Assembly: GCF_000213175.1 (NCBI RefSeq)
Contig: NW_009799099.1
Span: 359,373 to 423,372 of the forward strand
Reading direction: 5' to 3'
Length of the DNA stretch: 64,000 bases
Source: Neurospora tetrasperma FGSC 2508
Lineage: Eukaryota; Ascomycota; Sordariomycetes; Sordariales; Sordariaceae
Made by a program: the position numbers and the translations under genes. This document shows, piece by piece, positions 10,285 to 20,316 of the stretch; position 1 is the first letter of the stretch; the number at the start of each line of letters is the position of its first letter. Below the pieces are notes generated by a model that was not told the DNA's origin, ran no database searches, and was given only the letters and a program-made list of their open reading frames with translations.

Positions 10285-12076
10285 AGTAGGACGGGCTATT
10301 CAGGCTGTGATGGAGAGGAGCAATGGATGTTGAGCGTGAGAATGACAGCTCACGCTTTCAGGAGCCTGTCAATATTCCAATCGATTACACCGCCTACATC
10401 GATGTTAGTTGAAGAAAAGAGGGAGCCATTCCAGTGATTCTTACCAACGTCGATGTCACTTTTCTCACAAAGAAACCGTCGATAATTTTCTTTTCGATTG
10501 GGTTGAGGACGATGAAGTCGTTTCAACATGCAAGCCCAAGCATAGGTACCATCGAAATACCCGCTGGAACCAGCAGGGATTCAGCGAGCCATATGTCCAT
10601 GTTTCATGCGCTATCTTACCCAAGAGCCAATCCGAGTTAGGAGTAACTTTGACGCGTTAGCTGAATGGAATCGGAGATCTTCATTGGAGGCCTGGAGCCA
10701 CTCACCGTTACAGCCAACCGCCCGCTGCCCGTAAGCGCCGGCGATGAGACGGGCCACTCTGTCGGGTAGAGGTAGCTGGTCATCTTCGCTTGTGCCTGAT
10801 GCCGTGTAAGGAACGCACAGCTTACACAAAAGCCTTCAAGCACCTAATTCCATCGATCTTCAACAAGACTGCCTCGACCGCGGGACACATCTGGAGTTGT
10901 CTGTGGATATCGAGAATGTTTGGGGCTCGGGAGGGTGGTTTGGTGTTGAGTTTGTGCGCTGTGGATTGATTCGTTGTGCTGGGTTTTGGCGGAATGCTGT
11001 TAGTGCTAAAATAGGGGAGGATGGCGCTGTGGAAACAGGGTGTAGATCTGGGTCCACAGGGCTGAAATGTGCCACCCCTGCGAGCCTCCACTACTTGTAC
11101 AGGGGCACCAAACTTGGCAACCTGAACACAATGTCACCATCAAAACAAAACAAAACACTCCATGGACACTCGGCTACGAGTCCACCAGACGACACAGAGA
11201 ACACTCCAAGGCACCGCTGTCAGACATTTCTTTCACAGGATATGGGGCAGCCCTCCATATCTTGCCATCCCCAATTCCATACCGCCAGACCCAACCGTGA
11301 ACAGCGACACCTGTAAGCGGATGGACCAGGCCTCATCCCCTGAGCGCCGAGTCCACCTTGGATGCTCCGATGCATTTCCATTCTCAACTCGTGCTCATGT
11401 TGGAGTATTCTCAGGTGTGGAGGTGAGTGTTGGTGAGCGTTTGTTGTTCTCATTCGATGGGCTGGACACGACGTGTGTGCAAACTGCTATGGCAGTTTCT
11501 ACCGCCAAAATTGGATGAGTTACGTTTCAGAGGGCCTGTTGATATGGCGCCATTTGTGGACGAGTAAATGGAGGCTTTTGGAGATGAGGTGTTCCTGTCG
11601 TTCTTGAATGGGCTTTGTCATGGACCGTACAAAGGAGGGGGAGGAGGAGATGAGAAGTTGCGAGATGATGCTAGACTGGAGTGTAAAAGGTTGAAGAAGG
11701 CGGTGGCTCCCAGAGGTGTTGTTGCGGAGGAGTTTTGAGAACGTTGGGATTTTTGACGGATTGCACTCGTTGATACTGTGGTAAGGGCACTTTGCCGGTC
11801 GTTGGCAAAATATGAAAGTTACCTCTACAGTTTGGTATAACTTTACCTCTACGGTAAATAAAGGGCCCCGCAAACGCCACCTCCTCCTCCTGCTCCTCGT
11901 CCTCCTTCTTGTCTCCCCGCCCTCTCCCTTTCTCTTTCTTGTTTTCTCGCAATCAACCAGAAGTCACGCCGTCCTTTCTCTCGGCTCATCTGGGTCTTGT
12001 TAGCCCGTTCGTCCTTCGCTCACCATCGCGTAAGTAGGGTAGTCACGTCCCCCCTCTGGAACTGAGTGTACTGACA
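10285..12076. other. Intergenic, upstream of HET gene and of array gene A
   Basis: This 1.8-kb stretch contains no supported gene. Two copies of TACCTCTA lie 24 nt apart (11820 and 11844). From about 11870 to 12005 the plus strand becomes CT-rich, as expected of a fungal promoter/leader for gene A, and a GTAAGT donor at 12030 follows. A frame at 10611-10829 on the minus strand with possible splice signals was noted but not accepted. Confidence 0.4.
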
Positions 12077-12541
12077 ATGGAAAGTGAGGTAGAGCTCAAA
12101 CAGCCCACAATGCCCAAGATGATCAAATACACCGCGGAGCATATGCTCGCCCAGGTCATGGACAATATCGACGGCACCGATCCTACTTTGGAGGCCCTCA
12201 AGCTCTATCCCATCCCGGAGCTCGAGACGGATCTGTCCAACTACGATCAGTGGGAGCGTGTGTTAGACTTTCATCTTCAATACTATGGCCTGGATGAATT
12301 GGTTGAGTTCATGAAGATTGACTATCCGCACGGTCCCGGGCGCGACGACTTCAATACGACAGACCACTGGCACCGTTGGCAGCGTCATTGCCTCCATGCG
12401 TACTCGATTATCAACTCAAAGGCCGCGAAGGTCATTGAGCAGGGCTGTCTGTTGGACGACTGGGGCCCGATCTCTCATTGCCCTCATGATCTTTTGGAGG
12501 CGATTCGCGAATACAGGCGGGAAGTTTTCAATTTGGACTGA
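12077..12541 (+). CDS. Array gene A: small protein of the three-block family, 154 aa
   Basis: Unnamed family. Block 1 is ALKLYPIPELETDLSNYDQW continuing into ERVLDFHLQYYGLDELV (residues about 40-78); block 2 is RHCLHAYSIINSKAAKVIEQ (about 108-127); block 3 is CPHDLLEAIREYRREVF at the C-terminus. The N-terminal extension (MESEVELKQPTMPKMIKYTAE...) is unique to this member. An ATG 33 nt further in (12110) is an alternative start, and would be needed if a leader intron with donor GTAAGT at 12030 and branch ACTGAC at 12070-12075 is spliced just after the first ATG. No signal peptide, membrane helix or catalytic motif is seen. It is the first of seven head-to-tail copies. Confidence 0.65.
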   Translation: MESEVELKQPTMPKMIKYTAEHMLAQVMDNIDGTDPTLEALKLYPIPELETDLSNYDQWERVLDFHLQYYGLDELVEFMKIDYPHGPGRDDFNTTDHWHRWQRHCLHAYSIINSKAAKVIEQGCLLDDWGPISHCPHDLLEAIREYRREVFNLD

Positions 12542-13534
12542 ACCATCTTTCGGCAAATGAGCTAGTCAGACATCTAACCAGACCAACCGACAACTAAGCA
12601 TTGTGTGACGGAGATCGCCGATTTCTGCTAGGACTTGGGCAATGTAATAGCGGAGTTTTCACTTCCAGGTCAGAAACATGTCAGATGTCGCTTCAGGGAT
12701 TCAGGTCAGGCACTAAGCTCGCACAAGTTCGGTTCGACAGTCAGCGGTCACTTGCGGAGGAAATTGTTCCTGGTGGTAACAATGAACATGGGAAGAAGCT
12801 CAACTCAAATGACTAGGTGGTTGAAGAGTGGAAGGGGGCTTCTCTTGAAGGTGATGGGGTGAACCAAAGCCATGGTTGGAAGGGGGAAAAAGTACGTAAT
12901 AACCGCAGTCACAAATAGCTCCTCTTGAGCAGAATGGACCGGTTGTTGCCACATTCTTCCTCAATGCAGGATGAGCATCGTGTTACCTTTCTTGCGAGCA
13001 TTCAACGACCCATTCCTTCCTCCATTGACTTCCCATTTGTGGCCGTGACGTCATGCTTCCCTTCGATGTGCCATCCTTAAACACTGTTCAGTGGAGGTAA
13101 TCAATGGCTCCTCCTGTGTTGACACCTGTAGGCGACCGGCAGTCCGAACCAACCCCGCGGGACGGCGGACACATCTCCATGACAACGAACCCCTCCAGTC
13201 CCCATTCACTACCATGACCATTCACTGTGCAAGAAATTGTCTGCCCGTTTGTTTGCAAGAAAGGTAATAACTCAACTTTGGGTGGCCCAGTCCTTTCCTC
13301 TTCCGCATCACTCGTGTGCTGGACACCCCTTCAACTACCTCTAGGTATCGCGCTCCAGTATTCACTTCCACAACTCTCTGTCACGCAACGAAACAGCCAT
13401 CCACGGAGTCCGCTGAGGTGAGATGTGAACTTCCTGTCTTGACTTGCATTTTTTTCAGTTTTTATTCCTTTATCGACTCGCACCAAAATCTACTTGCTGA
13501 CATCTGAAATCCAGTCCAGATCTTGACAATCACC

Positions 13535-13930
13535 ATGATCTCAGCACCGCAAATTATTTCGCTGTCTGAGCCCAGCCACCCGCTCAATCTCATACCGATT
13601 CCCGAGCTGGAGGCGGATATGTCAAACTTCAGGCAGTGGGACCACGCTGTGACGTTCCATCTACGGATTCACAATTTGTTGGATTATGTCACTCCTTTCG
13701 CCCTGAAGGAGCCGACTACGGAGGAAGAGCGCCATGCCCAGGAGACTCACTCCCTGCATGCCTATTCTCTCATCGCCTCGAAGATCGAGAGAATCGGCCC
13801 CGAGTTCGCAAAGTATTTCGGGAGACAGTTATTCACCGACCAGCCGCACTGCTTTCACTTCAACCCGGGAAAACTTTGGGCCGACATTCATCTGTTGGGC
13901 CGCAATACTCTTTTCCCTCGTACCTCGTAG
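13535..13930 (+). CDS. Array gene B: three-block family, 131 aa
   Basis: Block 1 is NLIPIPELEADMSNFRQWDH with the continuation AVTFHLRIHNLLDYV; block 2 is THSLHAYSLIASKIERIGPE; block 3 is HFNPGKLWADIHLLG. The ATG at 13535 is the first in frame. A leader intron is plausible upstream: GTGAGA donor at 13418, CTTGAC branch near 13438 and a T-rich stretch ending TTTTTTCAG at 13458. Relative to A the N-terminus is short. Block 1 is nearest A and C in sequence. Function unknown; inferred to be a soluble helical protein. Confidence 0.65.
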   Translation: MISAPQIISLSEPSHPLNLIPIPELEADMSNFRQWDHAVTFHLRIHNLLDYVTPFALKEPTTEEERHAQETHSLHAYSLIASKIERIGPEFAKYFGRQLFTDQPHCFHFNPGKLWADIHLLGRNTLFPRTS

Positions 13931-14671
13931 GTTGGAAAAATCGCCAACCCAAAGTTACAGTAGGAGTACAGAGATACAGGAGTACACCATGGCGGGTTGC
14001 AATCCACAGAGCTTGCCTGAATCGACCAAGAGGACGCCAGCAGCTTTGATAATTCGGCTCAACAAGAACCGGGTGGCTTCTAATTCTCCGACGATGGAAA
14101 TTCCAAAATCCAAGGGGACCGGAATACAATGCTTATTGGCTGAAGAAGACCTGTAGGAGGCAATGATGGCAAGGGTGGACTGTTACAGGTTTTGTGATGG
14201 CAGCAGAAATTTGGGCGAACATTGTAATCCGGTGAATTGGTATCCGTTTTATAAGGCGCTTTTTGTTAGACACCAGGCTGCTACAGCGAGGCTAGGTACA
14301 GTGGGTTTTGTTTCGACCTTCCAACAAGCATGTTCTTCCCAAGAAAAGGGTATGATAGGTCCTCCTGATATAAAGCCTCTCTTATCTACCTATGCGCGGA
14401 CACTTGCCCATTACTGATTTGAACTATGACTTGTCCATTGCCTGCCTTTGTCCATGTGTGCCTAGTAAACTCCAGAAAAACGCCTACCATTTTCAGGCAG
14501 AGTTCTCTCCGCTGTTGCCAGAAGTGAACAGAAGAAAAGAACCAAAGCAACCCAGGTATATAACTGTCCGCTATCACAGCCCCAGGCAATTCATTAACCT
14601 ACCTAGGTACGTACCCTTGACACTAGACCTTCCTCTATTGCCCATCACTTTTCACGATCGTCACGAACATC

Positions 14672-15338
14672 ATGAACCCACAACCAGAGCCCTCAGCTAT
14701 CCCCATCGTAAGCCTCCTGTTCTCCCTCCCAAAATCCTACAAGCATCAATCCCATCACTAACTCCCCAACCCACCCACAGAGCCTCCTCTCCCGAGCTCC
14801 ATCACCCCCGGGCCTCACCGACACCTCCTGGACCCCAGGAACCCACGACCCAGAAGACAAAGCCCTCGCCCTAATCCCCATCCCTCCCCTGAATCGAGAT
14901 CTCTCCAACTACCAACAATGGGAACACGCGCTCTGGTTCCACATCGTCTACCACCGCCTCGTCGACTTTCTGCTGCCAACAAGATACCCCAACCGAGAGT
15001 GTCCGGAGGCTGAAGATAAAGATAATTGGACACGCAGGGTTCTGCATACGTATGCGATTGTGTTTGCTAGTGTTGGAAGGGAGGTGTTGGAGGATATGGC
15101 GATGGATGGGGCGCTGGGGTTTGAGGTGTTTGGGGATAGGGATTATTGGGCGCCGGAGTTGATGGAGGGGGTGCAGAGGTATAAGGAGTTGGTTGAGGGG
15201 AGGATGGCGAGGGACTCAAATGAGGTGGATGAGGTGGATGAGATGGACGAGGCGGATGAGGAGGATAATGAGAATGATGAGGATGAGTTGCTTGTCCAGT
15301 TGAGGATGTGGACGTCGGTGGATGGGGTGTTTCAATGA
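14672..15338 (+). CDS. Array gene C: three-block family with acidic tail, 197 aa
   Basis: Exon 1 is 14672-14707 (12 codons, MNPQPEPSAIPI) and exon 2 is 14781-15338. The 73-nt intron has a GTAAGC donor, CACTAAC branch and CCCACAG acceptor, and the phase fits exactly. Block 1 is ALALIPIPPLNRDLSNYQQW with EHALWFHIVYHRLVDFL; block 2 is RRVLHTYAIVFASVGREVLE; block 3 is YWAPELMEGVQRYKEL. The C-terminus is a run of Glu/Asp-rich triplets (NEVDEVDEMDEADEEDNEND) encoded by a GAGGTGGAT-like simple repeat at about 15221-15290. Codon use shifts from C-rich before about 15000 to G-rich after it. The intron right after the start matches that of member H and probably corresponds to the leader introns of the other copies. 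Confidence 0.72.
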
Positions 15339-15697
15339 TTGAGGGTTGGAGGAGATAGGTCGGGAAGTTGGGGTTAATAAGGATAATGGGGAGTGTTTGA
15401 CCTGTCGAGGCTTGATGTTGAAGTGCATCAGTGGTAGTCGATCTAGAATGGGAACTCGCTGCAACAGTAACACCAGTGCCTACTAGACTAGCATGTGATT
15501 CAGGCCGTGACGTGAGAGGTAACGGTTGTTATGCAGGGCGTTGATGCCTGAATCTTGATACTACATTTCGGAAGGCAGGCACGGCGGTGAGGCACCTGCA
15601 CCAAGCCGCCTACAAACACCTGATATGGAGGTCTCCGACTGGATCTGCTTTCTTCCCCGCTCCAACCACGAATCTCTTCCTTTTAAACGCCCAGCGG

Positions 15698-15709
15698 CCA
15701 CCTTTCACC
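15698..15709 (+). promoter_or_regulatory. Shared upstream motif, copy before gene D
   Basis: CCACCTTTCACC lies 150 nt before the GTAAGT leader donor at 15848. A near-identical CCRCCTWTCAC stands at a comparable place before E, F and G, each time behind a CT-rich run. Found by eye; binding factor unknown. Confidence 0.4.
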
Positions 15710-15934
15710 AGTTTTCGTTCTCTCATTTCCCACCACGTCTTTCCAGTCTTTCACCTTCGCGACATCATTGGATATTGGATTCTTCGCCATCCTGACCTTG
15801 AGGTGGATCTTGTTCCAAGGCTGCAAAATCATCGACTGTGAGGTCTGGTAAGTAGGATGGCACATCTGAGGTGTTTTTCTGGTGAATACCTAGCAAGGGA
15901 GCCAAACATCACTAACCCAGGCGATCAGGAAAAC

Positions 15935-16318
15935 ATGAGCAACACGATAGAGCTTCCTACCGACTTGGACACCAGTTTGGCTCTCAAGTTCATTCCCATT
16001 ATTGAGTTCCAGGAGAACTTTTCCAACTTCGAGGAATGGGAGCACTCTATTCGGTTCTGTCTCCGCTACCACGACCTTCTTGAATTCATTGAGGGCAACC
16101 AGGAAAGCCAACTTTCCGACGACGAGTATCGCCGGCGTCGCTGCTTTGTGTATGCCCTCATTTGGAAGTCGTCGGTAGGGATTTTTCGTCCGTCGCAACT
16201 CAGGAAAGATCTGGAAAAAGAGCTGTATCAGGATCGCGAACATGATCCCAGGCACCTTTGGAAAGTTCTTCATAACTGCTGCGATGCTATTCTAAATCTT
16301 CCAATTATAAGACGATGA
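15935..16318 (+). CDS. Array gene D: three-block family, 127 aa
   Basis: Block 1 is ALKFIPIIEFQENFSNFEEW with EHSIRFCLRYHDLLEFI; block 2 is RRCFVYALIWKSSVGIFRPS; block 3 is HDPRHLWKVLHNCCDAI. The start ATG (15935) lies just after a likely leader intron with GTAAGT donor at 15848, CACTAAC branch at 15910 and a CAG acceptor at 15928 (or 15920). It is the closest relative of copy E, sharing KFIPII and EWEHSIRF. The C-terminus is short, without the extensions seen in C, G and H. Function unknown. Confidence 0.68.
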   Translation: MSNTIELPTDLDTSLALKFIPIIEFQENFSNFEEWEHSIRFCLRYHDLLEFIEGNQESQLSDDEYRRRRCFVYALIWKSSVGIFRPSQLRKDLEKELYQDREHDPRHLWKVLHNCCDAILNLPIIRR

Positions 16319-16683
16319 AGGTCCAAGGTTATGAGTCCTAGCAGGATTCGTGTGAGGTTAGGCGGGAAAGGGTCCCTTCAGATTGCAGTTGGACTTGGGG
16401 TTAGGTAGATTGGAAGAAGTGGAACTCAATGCAGCGATTTGCAAAGAATAAGGTGTGAAAATCCAGGCGAGTGAGAATGCTCAATGCAACACAAGGGCAG
16501 GAGGTAACCTGGAGGCTAGAGCTTGCATGCTTACCTGAACCCGGACACTGCATACGATTGGGCTGCCGCGCATACGAACTAGACCTCAAGAGGAATCCAG
16601 GTCATGGTACCGAGCCCGCAAAGTTCCGCATTTAAACACCTTTCCCCGTTTACCTCCTCGTCCACCACAAACCCCTCTCTTTT

Positions 16684-16694
16684 CCACCTTTCAC
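16684..16694 (+). promoter_or_regulatory. Shared upstream motif, copy before E
   Basis: CCACCTTTCAC follows a CTCTTTT run and lies 112 nt before the GTAAGT donor at 16796. Same element as at 15698, 17553 and 19633. Confidence 0.4.
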
Positions 16695-16854
16695 TGCGCC
16701 ACAGCCCACTCAGCTTCTACTACTTGGCAATCTTCATCGCCTTATTAAGCCGCGCCGCCATTCTTGCCTAGAGTTCTTTTTCCATTCACTGTCGCGTAAG
16801 TCGCCGAGCACGCCCTTCATACAGATAAATCTAGCCGACATCTGGACGTTGTTA

Positions 16855-17313
16855 ATGTCTAAAAGGCAACCTGGCAATTTACGTGTCAATATGAGCACCC
16901 TAGCCCAGCTGTCCGCCGGCCAGGAAGTAGACAGCACGATGGAATTAGCCCTCAAGTTCATTCCAATTATTGAGCTTCACGCCAACATCAGCAACTTCAA
17001 CGAGTGGGAGCATTCCATCCGGTTCTATCTGGACTACCACGGTCTTTACAGTTACATTGACCCCAACTTTGAAATTCGATGCACTTCCGGTCCCATTCAT
17101 CACCATCGTTTATTCGTATATTCCCTTATCTAGGGATCGACCAAGGAAACTTTGCGCCGGATGAGCAAACAAATGAGCAACGAACTATATAGAAACCACC
17201 AGCATAATCCGAAGCTACTTCTCGAGGCTCTCCACGACTACAGATCATTCTACGTCCTTCTAGCTACAGGATCTAAAGTAGAGGTACTGGAAGTATATGA
17301 AGACTGGAGATAA
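16855..17313 (+). pseudogene. Array copy E, looks broken
   Basis: A copy of the three-block family closest to D. Block 1 (ALKFIPIIELHANISNFNEW) and the beginning of block 2 are well preserved, and similarity to D continues to about 17250, so the copy looks recent with about one break. If translated as it stands it would give a shorter protein of about 90 residues lacking block 3. The upstream motif and the GTAAGT leader donor (16796) are retained, so it may still be transcribed. Downstream DNA (17240-17360) is TA-rich and carries two TAGAGGTA octamers. Confidence 0.6.
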
Positions 17314-17552
17314 GAAGTAGGAGTTCTATAAGATAGAGGTATAAACCTCAAGGATGCAATTAACGAAATCATGTTTTCGGGTGTCAATGACAGAAACGAG
17401 AAGGAGAAGCGACAGTACCGCCAGCCTAGAGTGAAATATTGGACGGAAGTTTGGGTGAATAGAAGGATGGTGAATGGACAACACGGCACGGCCAGCATAA
17501 ATACGTCCCCATATATATCTCCCCTACTGCAAACTTCTTCCTTTTCCGATTT

Positions 17553-17563
17553 CCACCTATCAC
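17553..17563 (+). promoter_or_regulatory. Shared upstream motif, copy before gene F
   Basis: CCACCTATCAC follows TTCCTTTTCC and lies 138 nt before the GTAAGC leader donor at 17691. Same element as before D, E and G. Confidence 0.4.
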
Positions 17564-17823
17564 TTCGTCGACGGCCATTCTCATCCTTTGAAGTCTTAAG
17601 GGATTTTCAGCACCGAACCGCCGTACGAGCCGCCTTTCCACCTTCAACTTGAAGAATAGCATCCTTCCGACTCGTAAAGTCGCTTACCGCGTAAGCAGTC
17701 TTCAGCACTCCTTATATCGGTTATCTCCACTACTAACCAACCCCAACCAAATTATCCCTCATCAGGCTAATAAAACGAAAAAAGAGCCCCACCTCTACGA
17801 TAAATCCCACATGCGCAGCTACC

Positions 17824-18231
17824 ATGGACACATCCGAGGCGCTCAAACTTGTCCCTGTTCCGGCACTCTCCAGGGACATGTCGAACTTTGGCGAATGGAA
17901 GTTTGCCGTCAGGTTCCATCTCAGCTACCACAATGTTGGCTGTTTCGTTGAAGAGAATGAGGACGGTCACCAACCTGATATTACTGCCAAGATCTGGAGA
18001 GTGGAGAAAGATATTGGCCCTGCCGCGCCAGTCATCTCCCAGGATGAGCGCCGTTGCCGTCGCTTACTCGCGTACTCCATCATCTGGTCGTCCGCCAAGG
18101 ACCTTATTGGGTTCTTGAAGAGACGGTTCGGCAATAAGCTGCAGCGCGAGGTTGACCAATTTGATCCCAAGATACTGTGGCAGATAATTCTGATGTACCA
18201 CAAGACTTGCGGCCCAGCGCAGTACGCGTAG
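17824..18231 (+). CDS. Array gene F: three-block family, 135 aa
   Basis: Block 1 is ALKLVPVPALSRDMSNFGEW with KFAVRFHLSYHNVGCFV; block 2 is RRLLAYSIIWSSAKDLIGFL; block 3 is QFDPKILWQIILMYHKTC. An insertion between blocks 1 and 2 (about 20 residues: EDGHQPDITAKIWRVEKD) is peculiar to this copy. The leader intron is convincing: GTAAGC at 17691, ACTAACC at 17732, CATCAG at 17765. An upstream, out-of-frame ATG at 17811 lies between that acceptor and the chosen start (17824) and opens a frame overlapping the gene until 17951, so translation may be damped. The stop codon TAG lies inside a TAGAGGTA octamer. Confidence 0.7.
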   Translation: MDTSEALKLVPVPALSRDMSNFGEWKFAVRFHLSYHNVGCFVEENEDGHQPDITAKIWRVEKDIGPAAPVISQDERRCRRLLAYSIIWSSAKDLIGFLKRRFGNKLQREVDQFDPKILWQIILMYHKTCGPAQYA

Positions 18232-19632
18232 AGGTAGTTTGCTTTCGTTTCGCAGACTTACCCGAACTCCAATCTGTGGAAGTGGAGGAATCACTTTCTT
18301 CGAGATACGAAGTGGCAGTTGGCATGTTTACCTCTACTAGCGCATTATGGTCACTGTCTTACCGGACTGGAGTTGGTCAACTCAGTGTTATGGTAGTGCA
18401 GAGTTTGGAGGAGTAACGAGGAACCAAGCGGGAACTTCCTTGGTTTCTTTGCTGCATGGAAAGAACGTTAGGTACCTCTACCTATCTTAAGGAAACTATC
18501 ACGGAACACAGACATAAAGGACGGATTCACAACAAGACGGAGGAATGAGTTAAATGAAACGAATAGACTCAGCGTAGATACCTGTGATGAATGAAAGAGA
18601 AACAACTTCCCCCATCTTCCGCAGAATTTCCGTCTTTGATGTAATCGCAAGCGTGAAATCATATCTTTGATTCTGATCTTTTCCCGTTGCGACATTCGAA
18701 AGAAAGACCTGCTGTGACTGCCTAACCACCGCACTCTTGAAGGAGGGAACAAAGTGAATGGCAGAATTACAACGAAAACAATGGAAGGTCGCGACTGACA
18801 ATTTTGGATGCCGGGGACCTGATACAAAGACACAGCCTCTTCCTTGCCCGCCTCCCCCCAACTAGAACCTTCCAGTCCTTTCCCTCAATTCTCACTCGTA
18901 AATACTAGGTCGTACTTGCCACTCTACATCTGTACTTGAATAGGTCACGACGGCCACACTAAGCGATACCGAGAGACAAAAGAGAAGCGTGCACTATTGC
19001 AAAACCGGCACGGGCCCAGCTTTCCAAGAAGAGAAGAACCTTCCCGCTCCCCAGGTCGCTGAAACCATATAATTCAATAGTACAGATCTTCCAGCGCCTC
19101 CAGTAGCCAATGTAATAGTGCACCGGGGCCGAAAACGCGTTGGTATTCTCGTAGGTTGCAGCTGGTTTCGGATTCGATCTAGGCTTGAGCAGCCGAGCTT
19201 TTTTTGCTTTTTTCCCGCTTTTTGTGTTCTTCACGTTTTCGACAGTCATTGACGCACTTGTTTGGAAATGAGCCGCACTTAAAGCTGTGCCACCCCTCTT
19301 CTCTGCTCATACAACTTTGTCTTTTACACCACCAACGGCGTCATGTCATGAGAGTCTTTATTGGTTCCATCTTGAAGGGTTTCAGTACAATAAGTTCGTT
19401 GTTCAGGTCACTCATGTACCTACAAACCTATGCTAAAATGGCGAGTGAATGGTAGAACGAAAGAATGGAAGGTGTTGGAAGTCTGTGCTCTGGATTCATG
19501 CCCCCTTCACTGAGCTTCTGGGCCACATTCACTGGCATTGTGTCCCCTCCTGATAATATTTCTAGGCAGCCCGGGCTTAGATTCATCCCTCCTTCTTCTT
19601 TACCTCTACAAAGTCAGGACTATTTCCTGTCG

Positions 19633-19644
19633 CCGCCTATCACC
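19633..19644 (+). promoter_or_regulatory. Shared upstream motif, copy before gene G
   Basis: CCGCCTATCACC lies 111 nt before the GTAAGT leader donor at 19744, with a TACCTCTA octamer 32 nt further upstream. Same element as before D, E and F. Confidence 0.4.
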
Positions 19645-19818
19645 TCCGCAGTGAGAAGGACACAGTCGACCCTCGACTCTCAACTTCTACTCAACATTGT
19701 TGAAGTCCGCTACTACTCCATCGTTGCAGAACTTCTTTTCCCCGTAAGTCTGAACCCTCCCTTCATCATTTCCTTCCCTTTCTAACACCAAACCAAGTAT
19801 CCATCGCCACCATTCACA

Positions 19819-20316
19819 ATGGACCTAGACCTCCACGACCCCGACAACGACGCGCTCACGCGTTTCCCCATCCCTCAACTCGCCGAAGACCTCAGCAACT
19901 ACTACGCCTGGCAACACGCGCTCTACTTTCATCTGCGCTACCACGGCGTCTTTTATTTCATCACCGGCCACGAACAAAGCCGCTGGGACTTGCGCTGGCA
20001 ATGTGGTGACGACGACGACGGGAATCCGAATCCGCCCACCAAGCACGACCGCAAGAACTACCAGCGTCGCAACATGCATGCCTACGCGATCCTGTTTTCG
20101 AAAATCGGAAATATCGTCCCGGCACTCCTGGCGGCTGGTTGGGATGGCGATAAGGATTCGTTTGGGTTTCGGACGGATTTGTTGTGGAATCGAGTCCAGG
20201 AGCTGAGGCAGCGGGAGCAGCAGGACAGGGACAGGGACAGGGACAGGGCAGCTTCGCATCTGGGTACCAATCATTCCATGTCGTCGCGCGCGATCAGTTT
20301 GACGGATGATGAGTAG
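19819..20316 (+). CDS. Array gene G: three-block family with Arg/Asp tail, 165 aa
   Basis: Block 1 is ALTRFPIPQLAEDLSNYYAW with QHALYFHLRYHGVFYFI; block 2 is RRNMHAYAILFSKIGNIVPA; block 3 is GFRTDLLWNRVQELRQREQQ. The segment between blocks 1 and 2 is long and charged (DDDDGNPNPPTKHDRKNYQR), and the tail holds a perfect DRDRDRDR run from a GACAGG hexamer repeat at about 20223-20250. The start (CACAATGG) follows a leader intron: GTAAGT 19744, TCTAAC 19781, ACCAAG 19797. Last copy in the head-to-tail series. Confidence 0.7.
   Translation: MDLDLHDPDNDALTRFPIPQLAEDLSNYYAWQHALYFHLRYHGVFYFITGHEQSRWDLRWQCGDDDDGNPNPPTKHDRKNYQRRNMHAYAILFSKIGNIVPALLAAGWDGDKDSFGFRTDLLWNRVQELRQREQQDRDRDRDRAASHLGTNHSMSSRAISLTDDE

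Larger units (their letters stand above)
12542..19818. other. Spacers between the array genes
   Basis: The gaps between array genes A to G are 0.5-1.6 kb long. I see no further complete copy in them. Each downstream half is CT-rich promoter/leader DNA. Six copies of TACCTCTA/TAGAGGTA fall in the gaps or at gene ends (13336, 17334, 18229, 18329, 18473, 19601), with another in the 3' part of copy E (17279). Around 17240-17360 the DNA is TA-rich. A minus-strand frame at 18959-19249 (96 codons, Lys-rich start) has no supporting feature. Confidence 0.4.

Noticed and set aside
10611-11091. Minus-strand frames with splice-like signals (for example DDQLPLPDRVARLIAGAYGQ)
   Set aside because: No complete exon chain, no family match and competing frames on the other strand; left as intergenic.
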